From contig NW_002476261.1 of assembly GCF_000189635.1 (NCBI RefSeq), positions 186,001-250,000 on the forward strand: 64,000 bases of DNA, given 5' to 3'. Both the position numbers and the translations under genes were made by a program. Below the pieces are notes generated by a model that was given only the letters and a program-made list of their open reading frames with translations, did not search any database and had not been told where the DNA came from. Source of the DNA: Tetrahymena thermophila SB210 (lineage: Eukaryota > Ciliophora > Oligohymenophorea > Hymenostomatida > Tetrahymenidae). Of this stretch, positions 26,301 through 36,436 are shown piece after piece (position 1 is the stretch's first letter; each line of letters opens with the position of its first letter).

Positions 26301-26733
26301 TTTCGATAATAACAAATTGATTAAAATTTGTTATTTCTACTAATTTCCATTATTAATTATTACCATCTTGATATTTAATTTCCTTTCCATTTTGATTTTG
26401 AGAAGCAAAAATTACAATTGAGAACTAATTTATGCTTAAAATTTCTTAACTATAGTCCTACTCATAAAAGAATTGATTGGAATCAAGTATTAATAGCAAT
26501 GGTAAATCAATTTCTTCTATTAATATTTTCTTGTTTTAGATTAGTTTAGTGTCTTAATTGTGCAGACACAATTTATTGAATTGCATATCATAATGGTAAA
26601 AACTAATTTAAATAAGAAAGATAAGTAAATAAATTAAACAGATGTTTTTGGATTTAAACTAAAATATGTTCAAAATATTCAAAGGTAATTAATTATTTTA
26701 TTTGAAAACCCTTTATTAATTTTTTAAAAACAT
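17339..26733 (-). CDS. Giant Cys-rich REJ/GPS-like membrane protein (polycystin-1-like)
   Basis: Minus-strand exons: 26733-23781, 23520-21838, 21791-21287, 21078-20880, 20824-17339; stop TGA at 17341-17339; about 2,941 aa. A hydrophobic signal or anchor lies at residues 31-46. Three Cys-rich blocks with CxxC pairs (furin-like repeat style) lie at about 466-566, 735-815 and 987-1500; the third contains an alternating repeat array (1072-1352). Residues about 1545-2400 resemble a REJ region, with the typical Trp...Cys...Cys signature (VWECYDLALDSNCQDQNG). A GPS-like Cys motif (SFQCICEELLPTTII) sits just before the first late membrane segment near residue 2480. A cytosolic loop of about 250 residues follows, then three to four more membrane helices (residues about 2755-2920) and a short tail. 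Signal, Cys blocks, REJ, GPS-like motif and membrane helices in that order resemble polycystin-1-type receptors. I infer a plasma-membrane or ciliary adhesion/sensing protein. The start is the upstream ATG that keeps the signal sequence. Confidence 0.82.
22418..23260 (-). repeat. Alternating cysteine repeat array inside the giant surface protein
   Basis: Eight consecutive units (281 residues, 1072-1352) each begin CxxC, have a CG pair about 8-10 residues on, one Cys in the middle and a Gly-aromatic pair. Two unit types alternate. Odd units are about 36-38 residues with a Gly/Asn-Asp-type turn after CG and a Gly-Tyr or Gly-Phe. Even units are about 33-35 residues with a Gly-Trp. The repeated unit is thus a pair of about 70 residues, present four times. 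It differs from the ordinary furin-like CxxC spacing in the neighbouring blocks. Confidence 0.75.
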
Positions 26734-26989
26734 ATTAACTAACTATTCATGTAAAGATAAATAAATTATAAAAATGAATTTATGAAAGAATAACAAAAAT
26801 AATTTATAATTAACTTATAAAAATATCAATTTTCTTTTTACATGTTTCTGAATAAAAAAGGGTTTTTAAATATGATAATGTCTTTTATTAATTTAGGTTC
26901 AGTAAATTAAATTATTATACATCTATTTTAACTAGAAAAAAAATTTAATAGATTTCTATTTTAAGAATTATTATAATTATAGCTAAAAT

Positions 26990-27798
26990 TCATTAGTGAC
27001 TTGAATATTAGTGGAATTTCAATTTTATTCCTTTTTGAGTGAGTAGACTTTACTTATTTTCAGAAAATTCAAAATCAAAATAAAATAATATTATCTTTTA
27101 CTTAGTTAATGGTTGAGGCAGGTAACAATTTTACTTAAGTACTGCATCTTGAAAGATAAAATTTGAAAAATCTAAATATGAAATATGTTTCTACATTAAA
27201 TACAACCCAACGCTCTGAACTATAGTAGAACTAATCCATAATGACTAGTTTAAGTAATTAGACAAATCAATTACTATTTTTCCATTTGAATTTGATTAAT
27301 TTTTAAAATCAAATTAGCTAACTGTTATCTCAAGCTATTTTTCAATAACAATCACAGCTAATGACCAATGACTTGTTATTTTTACATCCAATTAGTAGAA
27401 GTTTTCATTTATATCTGATAATATGAATGATTATTGGTCTTCTAAAGCCGTCTCCCAAGATATAAGATTAAGACCTTTTTAAAAAAATGATATAATAATT
27501 TGCTTAATATCATAAAAGTTAAAAATTTACCATTTTAATTCTATAAATTAACTAATATTTTGTTCTAAATATGTTACCCTTTTTAATGAAACTTTTCCAT
27601 TTTATACCATAAACTGATACCAATTGACTATTTATCAGATAACAAATAAAGATCTAAAAGGTCGGTCCTTCTTAAAAAATTTGAAATGCTACCAATATCT
27701 TAAGATTTTAATTTTAATTCATAGAATTAAATTTAACAGATAACCAATTTTGTAATAAATTATATTAATATTATTCTTCTTAATATCGATAATTTCAT
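26990..27798 (-). CDS. Small secreted or truncated surface protein, 250 aa
   Basis: Two exons on the minus strand: 27798-27531 and 27474-26990 (TGA 26992-26990), joined by a 56-nt GTAAAT...AAAAG intron in phase. The protein begins with a likely signal peptide (MKLSILRRIILIQFITKLVI). It continues with a beta-rich domain (SIGISLWYKM, KILVNLQNQNG, SQFDFKNQSNSNGKIVIDLS) in the style of concanavalin-like/LamG folds, which often stand near the N-terminus of ciliate Cys-rich surface proteins; that resemblance is weak. There is no membrane anchor. It lies 256 bp upstream of the giant REJ-like gene on the same strand. It may be an independent secreted protein or the N-terminal stub of a lost paralog. 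Fusion to the giant gene is unlikely because the giant gene has its own signal sequence, but a donor-like GTAAAG near the end of exon 2 leaves that open. Confidence 0.6.
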
Positions 27799-28813
27799 TT
27801 TTAAGATAATAATTCTCTCTATTGTTTTCTTATAAATTAATTGTATAATTACTTTTTTACCTAAAACTTAATTATATTTATTTATTCTAAACACACTCAG
27901 CTATTAATTATTTATATAAAAATTTTAATAATTTCTTAAAAGAAAGGTAATCTTTTTTTCAAATAACAATATAATCCTATTCTAATCAAATCAGATTTTC
28001 ATCAATAAATTATAATCATATTAAACTTATGTTTTTTATTAATTTGATTGATTGAAGTTAGTAGGACTAAATAACACGATAATAATAGTAGGAGTACATA
28101 GAAAATTTTAGAAAAATAGAACTTTAATAAAATAACTCATATTAAATGTTTCTATAATATTTTTTTTTCTTTGTTTTTATTATAAATTTCTGAAAAAAAT
28201 TAATATTTTTTGTTTATTCTTCAAAACAAAAAGATAGTCAAATAGATAAATAGATATTGTAATGGACAACAAATTTATTAGATACTTAAAATTAAAATTA
28301 AAAGCATATAATGAAAAAATATGAAAAAAGCAAATAAATTATTTATTAAATTTGAGAATTTTATAAAAAATATTTAAACAGTATATATTGTTTGATATTT
28401 TAATTTACAAACGTTAGTAAAAATCTTAGTTTATTTATTAAAAATTTTTATTAGAAACTACAAAAATTATATTTTATAAAAAAAATATTTTTTCATAATT
28501 GTCAAAGATTATTTAAAAGCAATTTGCAAATTTAATATAAAATTAATTTACTACTTAGCTTAAGCTTCTAAGCTCTGTAAATTTCATTAATTTAAGCTAT
28601 CTTGATTGAAATCTATTTAAAAATCAACCAGCAATCAGTATAATCAGTTTAATAATAAAATTTCAATTCAAGTATGTGCTATAAAATTAATATACATTTT
28701 AAATTTGTACATTACTTCTATTTTATTAAAATTAATTTTAATGCTCTTAATATCAAATAATTATCTAAGAAAATAATAATTTTATTTCTTTTTGTCCAAT
28801 GCCATAATTCATA
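27799..28813. other. Intergenic between divergent genes
   Basis: About 1 kb of AT-rich DNA between the small secreted-protein gene (minus) and a doubtful plus-strand reading frame. No RNA gene or repeat recognised; it probably holds promoters for the minus gene. Confidence 0.45.
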
Positions 28814-29521
28814 ATGGAATTTGCATTTAAGTTGTCAAATTTCAACAATTATTTATTTGCTGAAATAAACGCAAACTAGCTAATATAAAAAGTAGAAGAA
28901 ATGCTTGAAATAATTTAAAGATGGTATTTGGAATAGTTAACAAGGTTAGATTAAATTTTTCAAATAAATATTTTGGATTTCAAAAATCATTTAATTTATT
29001 TAAATCTAATTCATTTACTTAATAGTAAATACAAGCTATTATAATTTACTTCTATTCATGTTTATGTTCAAGTAGCAGCAATTTTAACCAATTATTTTTA
29101 ATAATTAATTGTATAATAAATCATATAGCAGAGCAAGAGTATTAAAGTTTAAAAATCAATTAATTTTACGAAATAATAAATTTAGTAATACCTTATGATC
29201 TCTTAACCTCGTCCCACTGCGTTTACCGAATTTTTTGCAGACCAGAGGTTTTAAAAGACTTCAATCAAACATAAAATATTGTAGGGGGTTGGTAGTTATT
29301 TTATGGGGTTTTGTAGTATTTTAGAATTATATTATAATTTTTCAATTTTATTGATTCCTTACTTATTTTTGTGTTCATTAATATTTTTTTTAATTTTATT
29401 ATTTTTCATATAAAGTCAATATATGTATATCATAAATCATATTTATACAGTTCATCAGATTTAAATTGAAGATATTAATATTTTGTATATTTACTTATTT
29501 ATTGATTAACTTACTTTTTGA
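28814..29521 (+). CDS. Doubtful single-exon reading frame, 235 aa
   Basis: ATG at 28814 to TGA at 29519-29521, open only with the ciliate code. The first 90 or so residues have gene-like composition (for example NQLIQKVEEMLEIIQRWYLE, with Glu, Asp, Arg and Trp). The last 60 are an AT-driven hydrophobic run. No family recognised. The C-terminal half overlaps a GC-rich island with a hairpin (29201-29260) that could instead belong to an RNA gene. A real shorter gene with a missed intron is also possible. Confidence 0.38.
29201..29330 (+). other. GC-rich island with a two-step hairpin
   Basis: In otherwise very AT-rich DNA, AACCTC (29205-29210) pairs with GAGGTT (29245-29250), and inside them CTGC (29217-29220) pairs with GCAG (29237-29240), leaving an internal loop of 6 and 4 nt. 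AAAAGA follows at 29253-29258. G-rich stretches lie at about 29284-29320. The shape recalls one H/ACA snoRNA hairpin with an H-box-like ANANNA, but no terminal ACA hairpin was identified. The doubtful 235-aa reading frame runs through it. Confidence 0.3.
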
Positions 29522-30073
29522 TATTTATATCTATCTTTTGTTTAATTATTATAAAATTATTTTTAAATCAACACTAAGTATTAATTTACTTGTTTAAGAT
29601 TTTATATAGTTCATTTATAAAATGAATGTAAAATAATAAAATTTTTTGGTTTTAAATAATAAAGATAAAGTTTTTTCAATTATAAATTTAAGATTAACTT
29701 TCACTTAAATTTAAAATTCTATGTTTTTTAAATATTATCATTTCATTTTTCATCTTATAAAATAAAAATGAATCAAAATTGACATAATTTATATAAGGTA
29801 TTTTGTATCAGCAAACAAAAAAATTAAGTAATTTCTAACTTTACAATAAATAATTTATTGAATATGAAAACTTAATTTGTACTTTCTTTAATATATTATA
29901 AAAAAGCTTGAAATTAAATAATAATCAAATAATAAATTGTCTTATTTTTTAAATATTATTTTTGTTTTTGAATAAAAGAAAGTTTTTTTGATCTTTATGT
30001 CATATTTTTTGATAATGTGTATATTTTATGTAATCTTTTAGAAGTAACTATATTTATTAATTATAAGAATTTT
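29522..30073. other. Intergenic, 5' flank of the K+ channel gene
   Basis: Extremely AT-rich. No gene seen. Confidence 0.5.
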
Positions 30074-33000
30074 ATGTTCACAAATACAAAAACTTAAAAT
30101 ACTTATTTGTATACAAATTAGTAAAAAAATAGACCAAGTAACTAGAAGGAAAGTATTTTTTAATGTGAGAGTCAATCTGAAGGTTAAAATATTGAACAAT
30201 ATGGTTTATAAGAATAGCAAAAATGCTAGGATAACCATAACTTTTTGATTTCGCAAAGTAGACTTAAATAAAATATTAGAAATGAAGATACTGATGATGA
30301 AGTAAGCTGGCTTTCCTAATCAAATGTATCTTCAGCCAACTAGAGATTTTAATATTAGGAAAAAAATGAATTATATGAGGATAAATAAATAGATTTGATA
30401 AATGATGAATCTGAGATAAAATTTGGTATTTAAAATAATTCATAATTAAGTTAAGAGCATAGTAGGAATGAATTGATGTAATAATCTCCTCCTCCTCAAA
30501 AATAATTCTAAAGAAAATCAACTTTGAAAACCAAAAAGCAAAGTGATTTTATAAAATAGAAATCTGGAAATTATAACATAGAGTCAGCTGGCTGTGTAAA
30601 AAGAAGGTAACTTTTTGAGCTTGGATTTGCTTCCTCAGAAAGATAGGCAATAAAAAAAGATGGGTTAGAAGAGGAAGAAAATGATTTAGATTTTACATTT
30701 GACATAGAAGAAGCTACTACTGAAAATAAAAGAAAACACTAAGAAGATTTAATATATGATAGCAGTTAAATTAATTCTAAGAGTGTTAATAAAGATATTT
30801 CTGAGTTCAACGATGATTCTTTACTTGATAGTGAACACAATAAAAAAGAGAGTTCATAAAAAAATAAAAATAGCTAAAGTAGAAGTTAGGTAATCAACCT
30901 TAGCAATAAAAATAATCGCAGATATTCAGAGAGATTGGCAATTAATTTTATTCCAAGAAGTGAAAAAAGACAAAAAACAGATAATTCTTCTTAAAGTTAA
31001 TAGTTAATTCCTTTGAATGAAACATTTGAGAATATGTAAGTTAACAACAAGACTAATATATTTAACAGAAATAATGTTTTCGAAGAAGATAATGTTTAAG
31101 AGCATTCATAAAGAAGAAAATCTAAATTCCTAGCAAATTTAAAACTAAAATAAAGCAACTCACCTGTTTTGAATAGTTAAGTTGATTAATTCTCTCCAAA
31201 TGTTGACAAGTTAAATTTAAGTTTTTTTTCATCTGCTACAATATAAGATGAAATAAAGACTAATTAATTAGGAGAGCTAAATACTCCGATGGCATCTCAA
31301 TTAGCTGAAAATAAAAGTCCTAATAATACTAGTGAATTAAAATGGAAGCTTGTAGGAGTGGCTTAAAAAGTAAAAAAATTTAGCAAAATTTTACTTGATC
31401 ATTTGTATTACAAAAATTATAAAAATGTCAAACACATGCATTTTAAAGCAATAGATGATTAATCCTTTTTTTTCCATGGAGATTTGACAGTAAATTAGAC
31501 TTTTTTTAGAAATAAACTTAGAGTTGTTGAACCGAGTGATACTTTTACTTTAATATGGAATTTTCTATTGTTGATTAGTATTTCTATTTCAATTATTCTT
31601 GTTCCTTTTAAAACATCATTTTCTATATCATTTTCACAGGGCTCTTTTGAATAAATATTTCTGGAGATATTACCTAAATCAATATTATCAATAGATATAT
31701 TTTTAAATTTCTTTTAAGCTTATTACCATAAGGGATAGCTAATAGTCAATCTCAATAAGATTTTTTTTAATTATATTTAATATAAGTTCTTTTTTAACTT
31801 AATTACCACCTTGAGTTATTTAATTTAAAACGATGAATACAAGCTTATTTAATGGATATGCATGCTAAGAGTCTTTCAGCTTCCAAAATTAATAGGTATG
31901 GTTGATGAACATTTCTAGCTTTAGTAAAAATATAATACTTTCTTCGAATTAATAAAACTACTCCTATTAGTTGTTTTAATGGCTCATTTTGTTGGCTGTG
32001 GTTTTCACTATTGTGCATAATCTGAAATTTAAAGAGGAAGTTAGCATACTTGGCTGAATTAGTATGAGTTCGTTAATGAAGAGGTTTAATTTAGATACAT
32101 AAATAGCATTTACTTTGCATTTATAACTATGATAACTGTCGGATATGGAGATATAGTCCCTATATCATATCTTGAAAAGCTGTATGTTATTATCATAACA
32201 GTTATAAGTAGTGGATTGTTTGGTTACTCAATAAATACAATAGGTAAACAAACTACCAAATTATTCATTTATTTAGTTAAAAAGATCAATATAATTTGGA
32301 ATAAATTTTAATAGCATCTTGAGAAAAAATAACCAAAAATGATTTCATAAAATATTAAAATTTTTAATTATTCATAAATAAAATAAAAAAATTAAAATAT
32401 ATTTAAATAAAGGAGCGATTTTTCAAGAAATTTCGAAACGAGAGAGTGATTATAAGTATGATTAATTAGCTATTATTATTTTTAAATAAAAATGAGAAAT
32501 TATTTATTATTTAAAAAGATAGCAGAAATATGACATAAATATATATTTAAGCAATCGATAGATTAGCAAAAAAGTTTAACTCCAAATTCTCAAAGCTATT
32601 GAGTATAAAAATATATCATAGGCTAATAAGCACTTGAGAGGAGAAGAAATTCTACAAAATCTATCACATAACATATAATCTGAATTTAAAAAGGAATTTT
32701 TCGGAAAAATACTTTCAAGCTGTAAAGCTTTTTAAAATAATTTTAGTCAAAAAGCTAGAGATCAATTTTGCTTGTACATGAAGGAAAATATATTTTAGCC
32801 AGGAGATTGCATATTTTCAGAAAATTAACAAACTGAAAATATTTATTTTATTTATTAAGGAGAAGTCTAAATCTTTTAAGAAATAAGCAATGAAAGAAGG
32901 ATAATTGGGGTAGCTAAAGTAAATAAATAAATAATACAAATATACAAATAACTTAACTAAAATATTTTATCATTAAATAAGAATGGTGACACTTTGGGTA

Positions 33001-34804
33001 TGTTTAGCTTCTTTACTTCTTATCATGAATAGATTGGAGCTATTAGTTCTGAAACTTCTTACTTGGCATATTGTAGTAAAAAAGATTTTTTATCTGTATT
33101 GAAGTAGCATCCTAGGGACTACGTAAAAAATAATCTATATTAGTTTTATCGACTTAAATAGTTTTAATATTTAAATCAGGAAAATTATTGCAGAATTAGG
33201 GATAATCTTACAATCTATAAACGAAGCACAGAATAAGCTTGCTTTAGTTGTGACTAAAGGGGACATGAAATACTGAAATGTCCGTTTTATGATAAGCGAA
33301 GAGATCCTCTTTTAACGATTTTCAGATATAATGTAGATAAACCACAGTAAAGGTAGAAAAAAACAAGAAGTTGTTAATAAAAATTTAACACTCTCTCTAA
33401 AAATAAAATTGTGAGGTAAAATTCACAAAAAAACATGCAAGAGATTTTTTAAATATTTTATTAATTAAAAGAAAAATATTGAGAGAAATAAGATGGCAAT
33501 GTATTAATGATACAGACAATGAATTACATGACATAGATTCTGAAGCGGAAAAAGAAATCATGAATTCTAGTGATTTATATTTTTATTTGCTGGTGCCTCC
33601 ATTTCGATGGGAAAACAACCAAATATAGATAATAGATGGAGAAGAAGAAGATGATACCTTTTATGAATACTATTAATAATTGATAGAGGATATCGATAGT
33701 TAAATTATTTAAGACAGCGATAAAATTAAACTGCAAAATTCTAACAAACAAGCAATTGATACTTATGATGCTAAATAACCAGTAATTGAATGTGAAGTTG
33801 AAACAAGTGACTCGGATAATGAAAATAGTAAATAAAGTGTAAATAAAACTGGAAAAATTATGACAGAAAATATTGTAACAAACACAATATCATATAAAAC
33901 AATAAAAACAGAATAAAAAGAAAGCCTCAATTTTGATGAATTATCGTCAGGCTCTTCTTTGTAGTTATCTCATTAGCAGTTTTTACTAATTAGGTAAAAA
34001 GCTAAGGAGCTATAAAATTAATTGTATTAGAAAACCTGCTCATTAGATTAAAATCAAAGATAATTAAGTTTAATAAACAAAAAAGATTAATTAATTTACA
34101 AATAAACGAATGATTCAGAGCAAAGGAGTTAAAGTGAAAATAGTTCTAAGCAAAAAAATACAAATTTATCTGAATTAGTGATTGATTGTTCTAAAAGTGA
34201 TCTAAGTAATCAAATTAATAGTTCTAATAGCTACTCGAATATACCATAAATCGGAATTAATAATGCATCTCAGAATACTTCCATTTCAATTATACCATTA
34301 AATTAAAAAAAAGTAAACACGGTGATGAGCTCAATTATTTAGCAAAAGTACAACTAGGTACAGCAAAAAAGGGGAAGCTAAGATAAGACCCTCATTTCAA
34401 AAATGAATTAAATTTAATAAAAAAATTTTGTTATCTCACCTCTTATTTCAATGAATTAAGATTAGTAAAAATTGGATGAATGGCAGTATTCAGAGTAAAT
34501 GTAAAAAATAGACTAATTAATTAACAAAAATCAAATAATTGAATAAATAAATTAAGAGCATGAATAGTTTATTTAATTAGAATTAGATAATTATAGAGAG
34601 TATAAATCTTATTTTCCTAACAATAACGTTTCAAATGTACTAAAAGCTTTTGTAAAATTCTAAAGAAAAATATAAGCAAAACAAGATTTAAATTAAAAAA
34701 TCAGAAAAATCAAAGGAAGAAAAAATGCACATAAACTTACCTTGGTTAATTTACTTAAAAAGGATTTCTAATTCAAGTCTCTTTTCTCGAATTAAAATTA
34801 ATGA
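30074..34804 (+). CDS. Voltage-gated-type K+ channel with cNMP-binding-homology domain
   Basis: Exons: 30074-32243, 32413-32455, 32519-32918, 32982-33415, 33472-34804 (TGA 34802-34804); about 1,459 aa. A disordered N-terminus of about 450 residues precedes six membrane segments: S1 about 490-512, S5 about 620-640, S6 about 700-722. The selectivity filter TVGYGD begins at residue 688, the K+-selective signature. S4 is poor in Arg/Lys (IQWICMLRVFQLPKLIGMVD), so voltage sensing may be weak. After S6 come a C-linker (AIFQEISKRESDYK, then ISKKVQLQILKAIEYKNISQ) and a cNMP-binding-homology domain (about 800-930). Its cassette (NGDTLGMFSFF...AISSE) has lost the Glu and Arg that bind cyclic nucleotides, as in EAG/KCNH channels. 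A Cys-His knuckle (CFSCDQRGHEILKCPF) follows near residue 957, then about 480 disordered, acidic and Gln-rich residues. Exon 2 is a 43-nt micro-exon that restores the family's C-linker. Plasma or ciliary membrane is likely. Confidence 0.9.
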
Positions 34805-36436
34805 TAAACAAATTTTCTATAAATTTTGTGAGTTGGTTCTATCCACTCAATTATAAAATAAAATATCCAACTTTAAAGTAAAAGTTAATAAAATATTTTA
34901 AAAACTGAACTAAATAAATTTACTTAATCGCATGATAAAATTATTAAATATAGTAAAAATAAATTTTTAAATCATTAACTTTAATAATTTTTTTTAAATC
35001 TTAAGATAATTTAATTTTCTTACAACCTTATATTAATTAAACTATATTTGACTTTCTTTCTTACATTTTTTTTAAAATATAAATTTCTTTTATCAATAAT
35101 TCTCATTTTTTTAAATTATTCTTTAATTTTGAAGTATAAATAATTATTTATATATTTTATAATTTTAAATTTAAACCTTATTGTTTGTTTCCGTCTTAAG
35201 AGTAAAGATAAATAAGGTAATATTTTAGAATACTAGCTCACTATCCCTAAATAAAAAAGAAGAATGATCAGATAATAGGTGTTAAGCAGATATTTAATTA
35301 AAGAAAAATGGTAGAATATTATTTGAGGAAAAGTGATAAATAAAAATAATGAATGTATTTTTAATATTCCATTTTTAATAAATCATATAAAAAACTTTGA
35401 TTTTAAACATCTTTCTCTAACTTACACAAATATTAATTAAATTTTGTTCACTTCATACAGCTTTTTAATTAAATTAATTACAAAAATTATTTACTCTCCA
35501 TCACTATCACTTAAATAAAAAAATACAAATATTTTTTTTAATTGTAAAGAAAAATTATGAATTAATTATCTTTCTCAAACATAATAAATTAAAATTTCAG
35601 ATTAGTAAATTTTGATTTTTTTAAACAATTTTATCTTTTTATCGATTAGTTTAAATTGCATAATATTTTAAACTATTAATTTAGAAGAGAGAAAAGAATA
35701 ATCTAAAAGAATATTATAAATTTTCACTCAATAATTTTAATTCTTATTGCTTAGCCATTATTTGAGTATTCATAAAAATTATGAGAATAAAAATTATTTA
35801 ATATTTTCTGAGTAATATTTAAAAATATTCAAGCAGTGGTTGTTTAATAAAAAATAAGTAAGCGAGTATTTTAACTTAATAGTATTTTTCTACAAAGTAT
35901 ATTAATTACTATTAATTCTTATATTAATTAATTGATTTGTATATTTTCTTGCTTGCAAAGAATATTCAGAAAAAACAAGATTTAAATGACTATTTAATGA
36001 TGAAAAATAAAATCTAACTTTTTAAACTATTTATTTTCTTGATTAATTCAAAAATTCAAATTAACATAGCCACTTATTTAAATTAATATTTTTATATCAA
36101 AAAATTTGGAAAAAAATGTTTAGCAATTATTAACTTCGTTATTTAGTATTTAGAAACTAAAAGCAGTAATGTTTACTTGAAGAAAAGTAAATCACAAATC
36201 CACATTCATAGGAATAAATCTAAATATTAAACGTGATTTTTATTATTTATATTTATTATTAAAAAAATATGCATTAGTAAATCTAAAAATTTTTCACTTT
36301 ACATTTACATTTTGTAAAAATAGTTTCTGAATTTAATTTTTAGTTTAATAAATTAATTAAGTAAAGCAAATACGAGTGGCTCAATATATTTACATATAAA
36401 AAATTAATCAATATTAAAAAATTGATTAAGAAAAGT
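34805..36436. other. Intergenic, AT-rich
   Basis: About 1.6 kb between the K+ channel and the first ABC transporter. I read both strands and found no coding stretch, RNA gene or tandem repeat worth naming. Confidence 0.5.

Noticed and set aside
26734..26992. Fusing the small secreted protein to the giant receptor as one gene
   Set aside because: Each has its own N-terminal hydrophobic signal, and the small gene closes with an in-frame TGA; a joining splice is possible but not needed.
29280..29330. G-rich run resembling GGGGTT telomere repeat or a chromosome breakage sequence
   Set aside because: It does not repeat in tandem and does not match the Tetrahymena 15-bp breakage sequence, so no telomere or breakage site is called.
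30276..30521. Minus-strand frame in the K+ channel N-terminus
   Set aside because: Shadow of the plus-strand disordered coding region, which is part of a complete channel gene.
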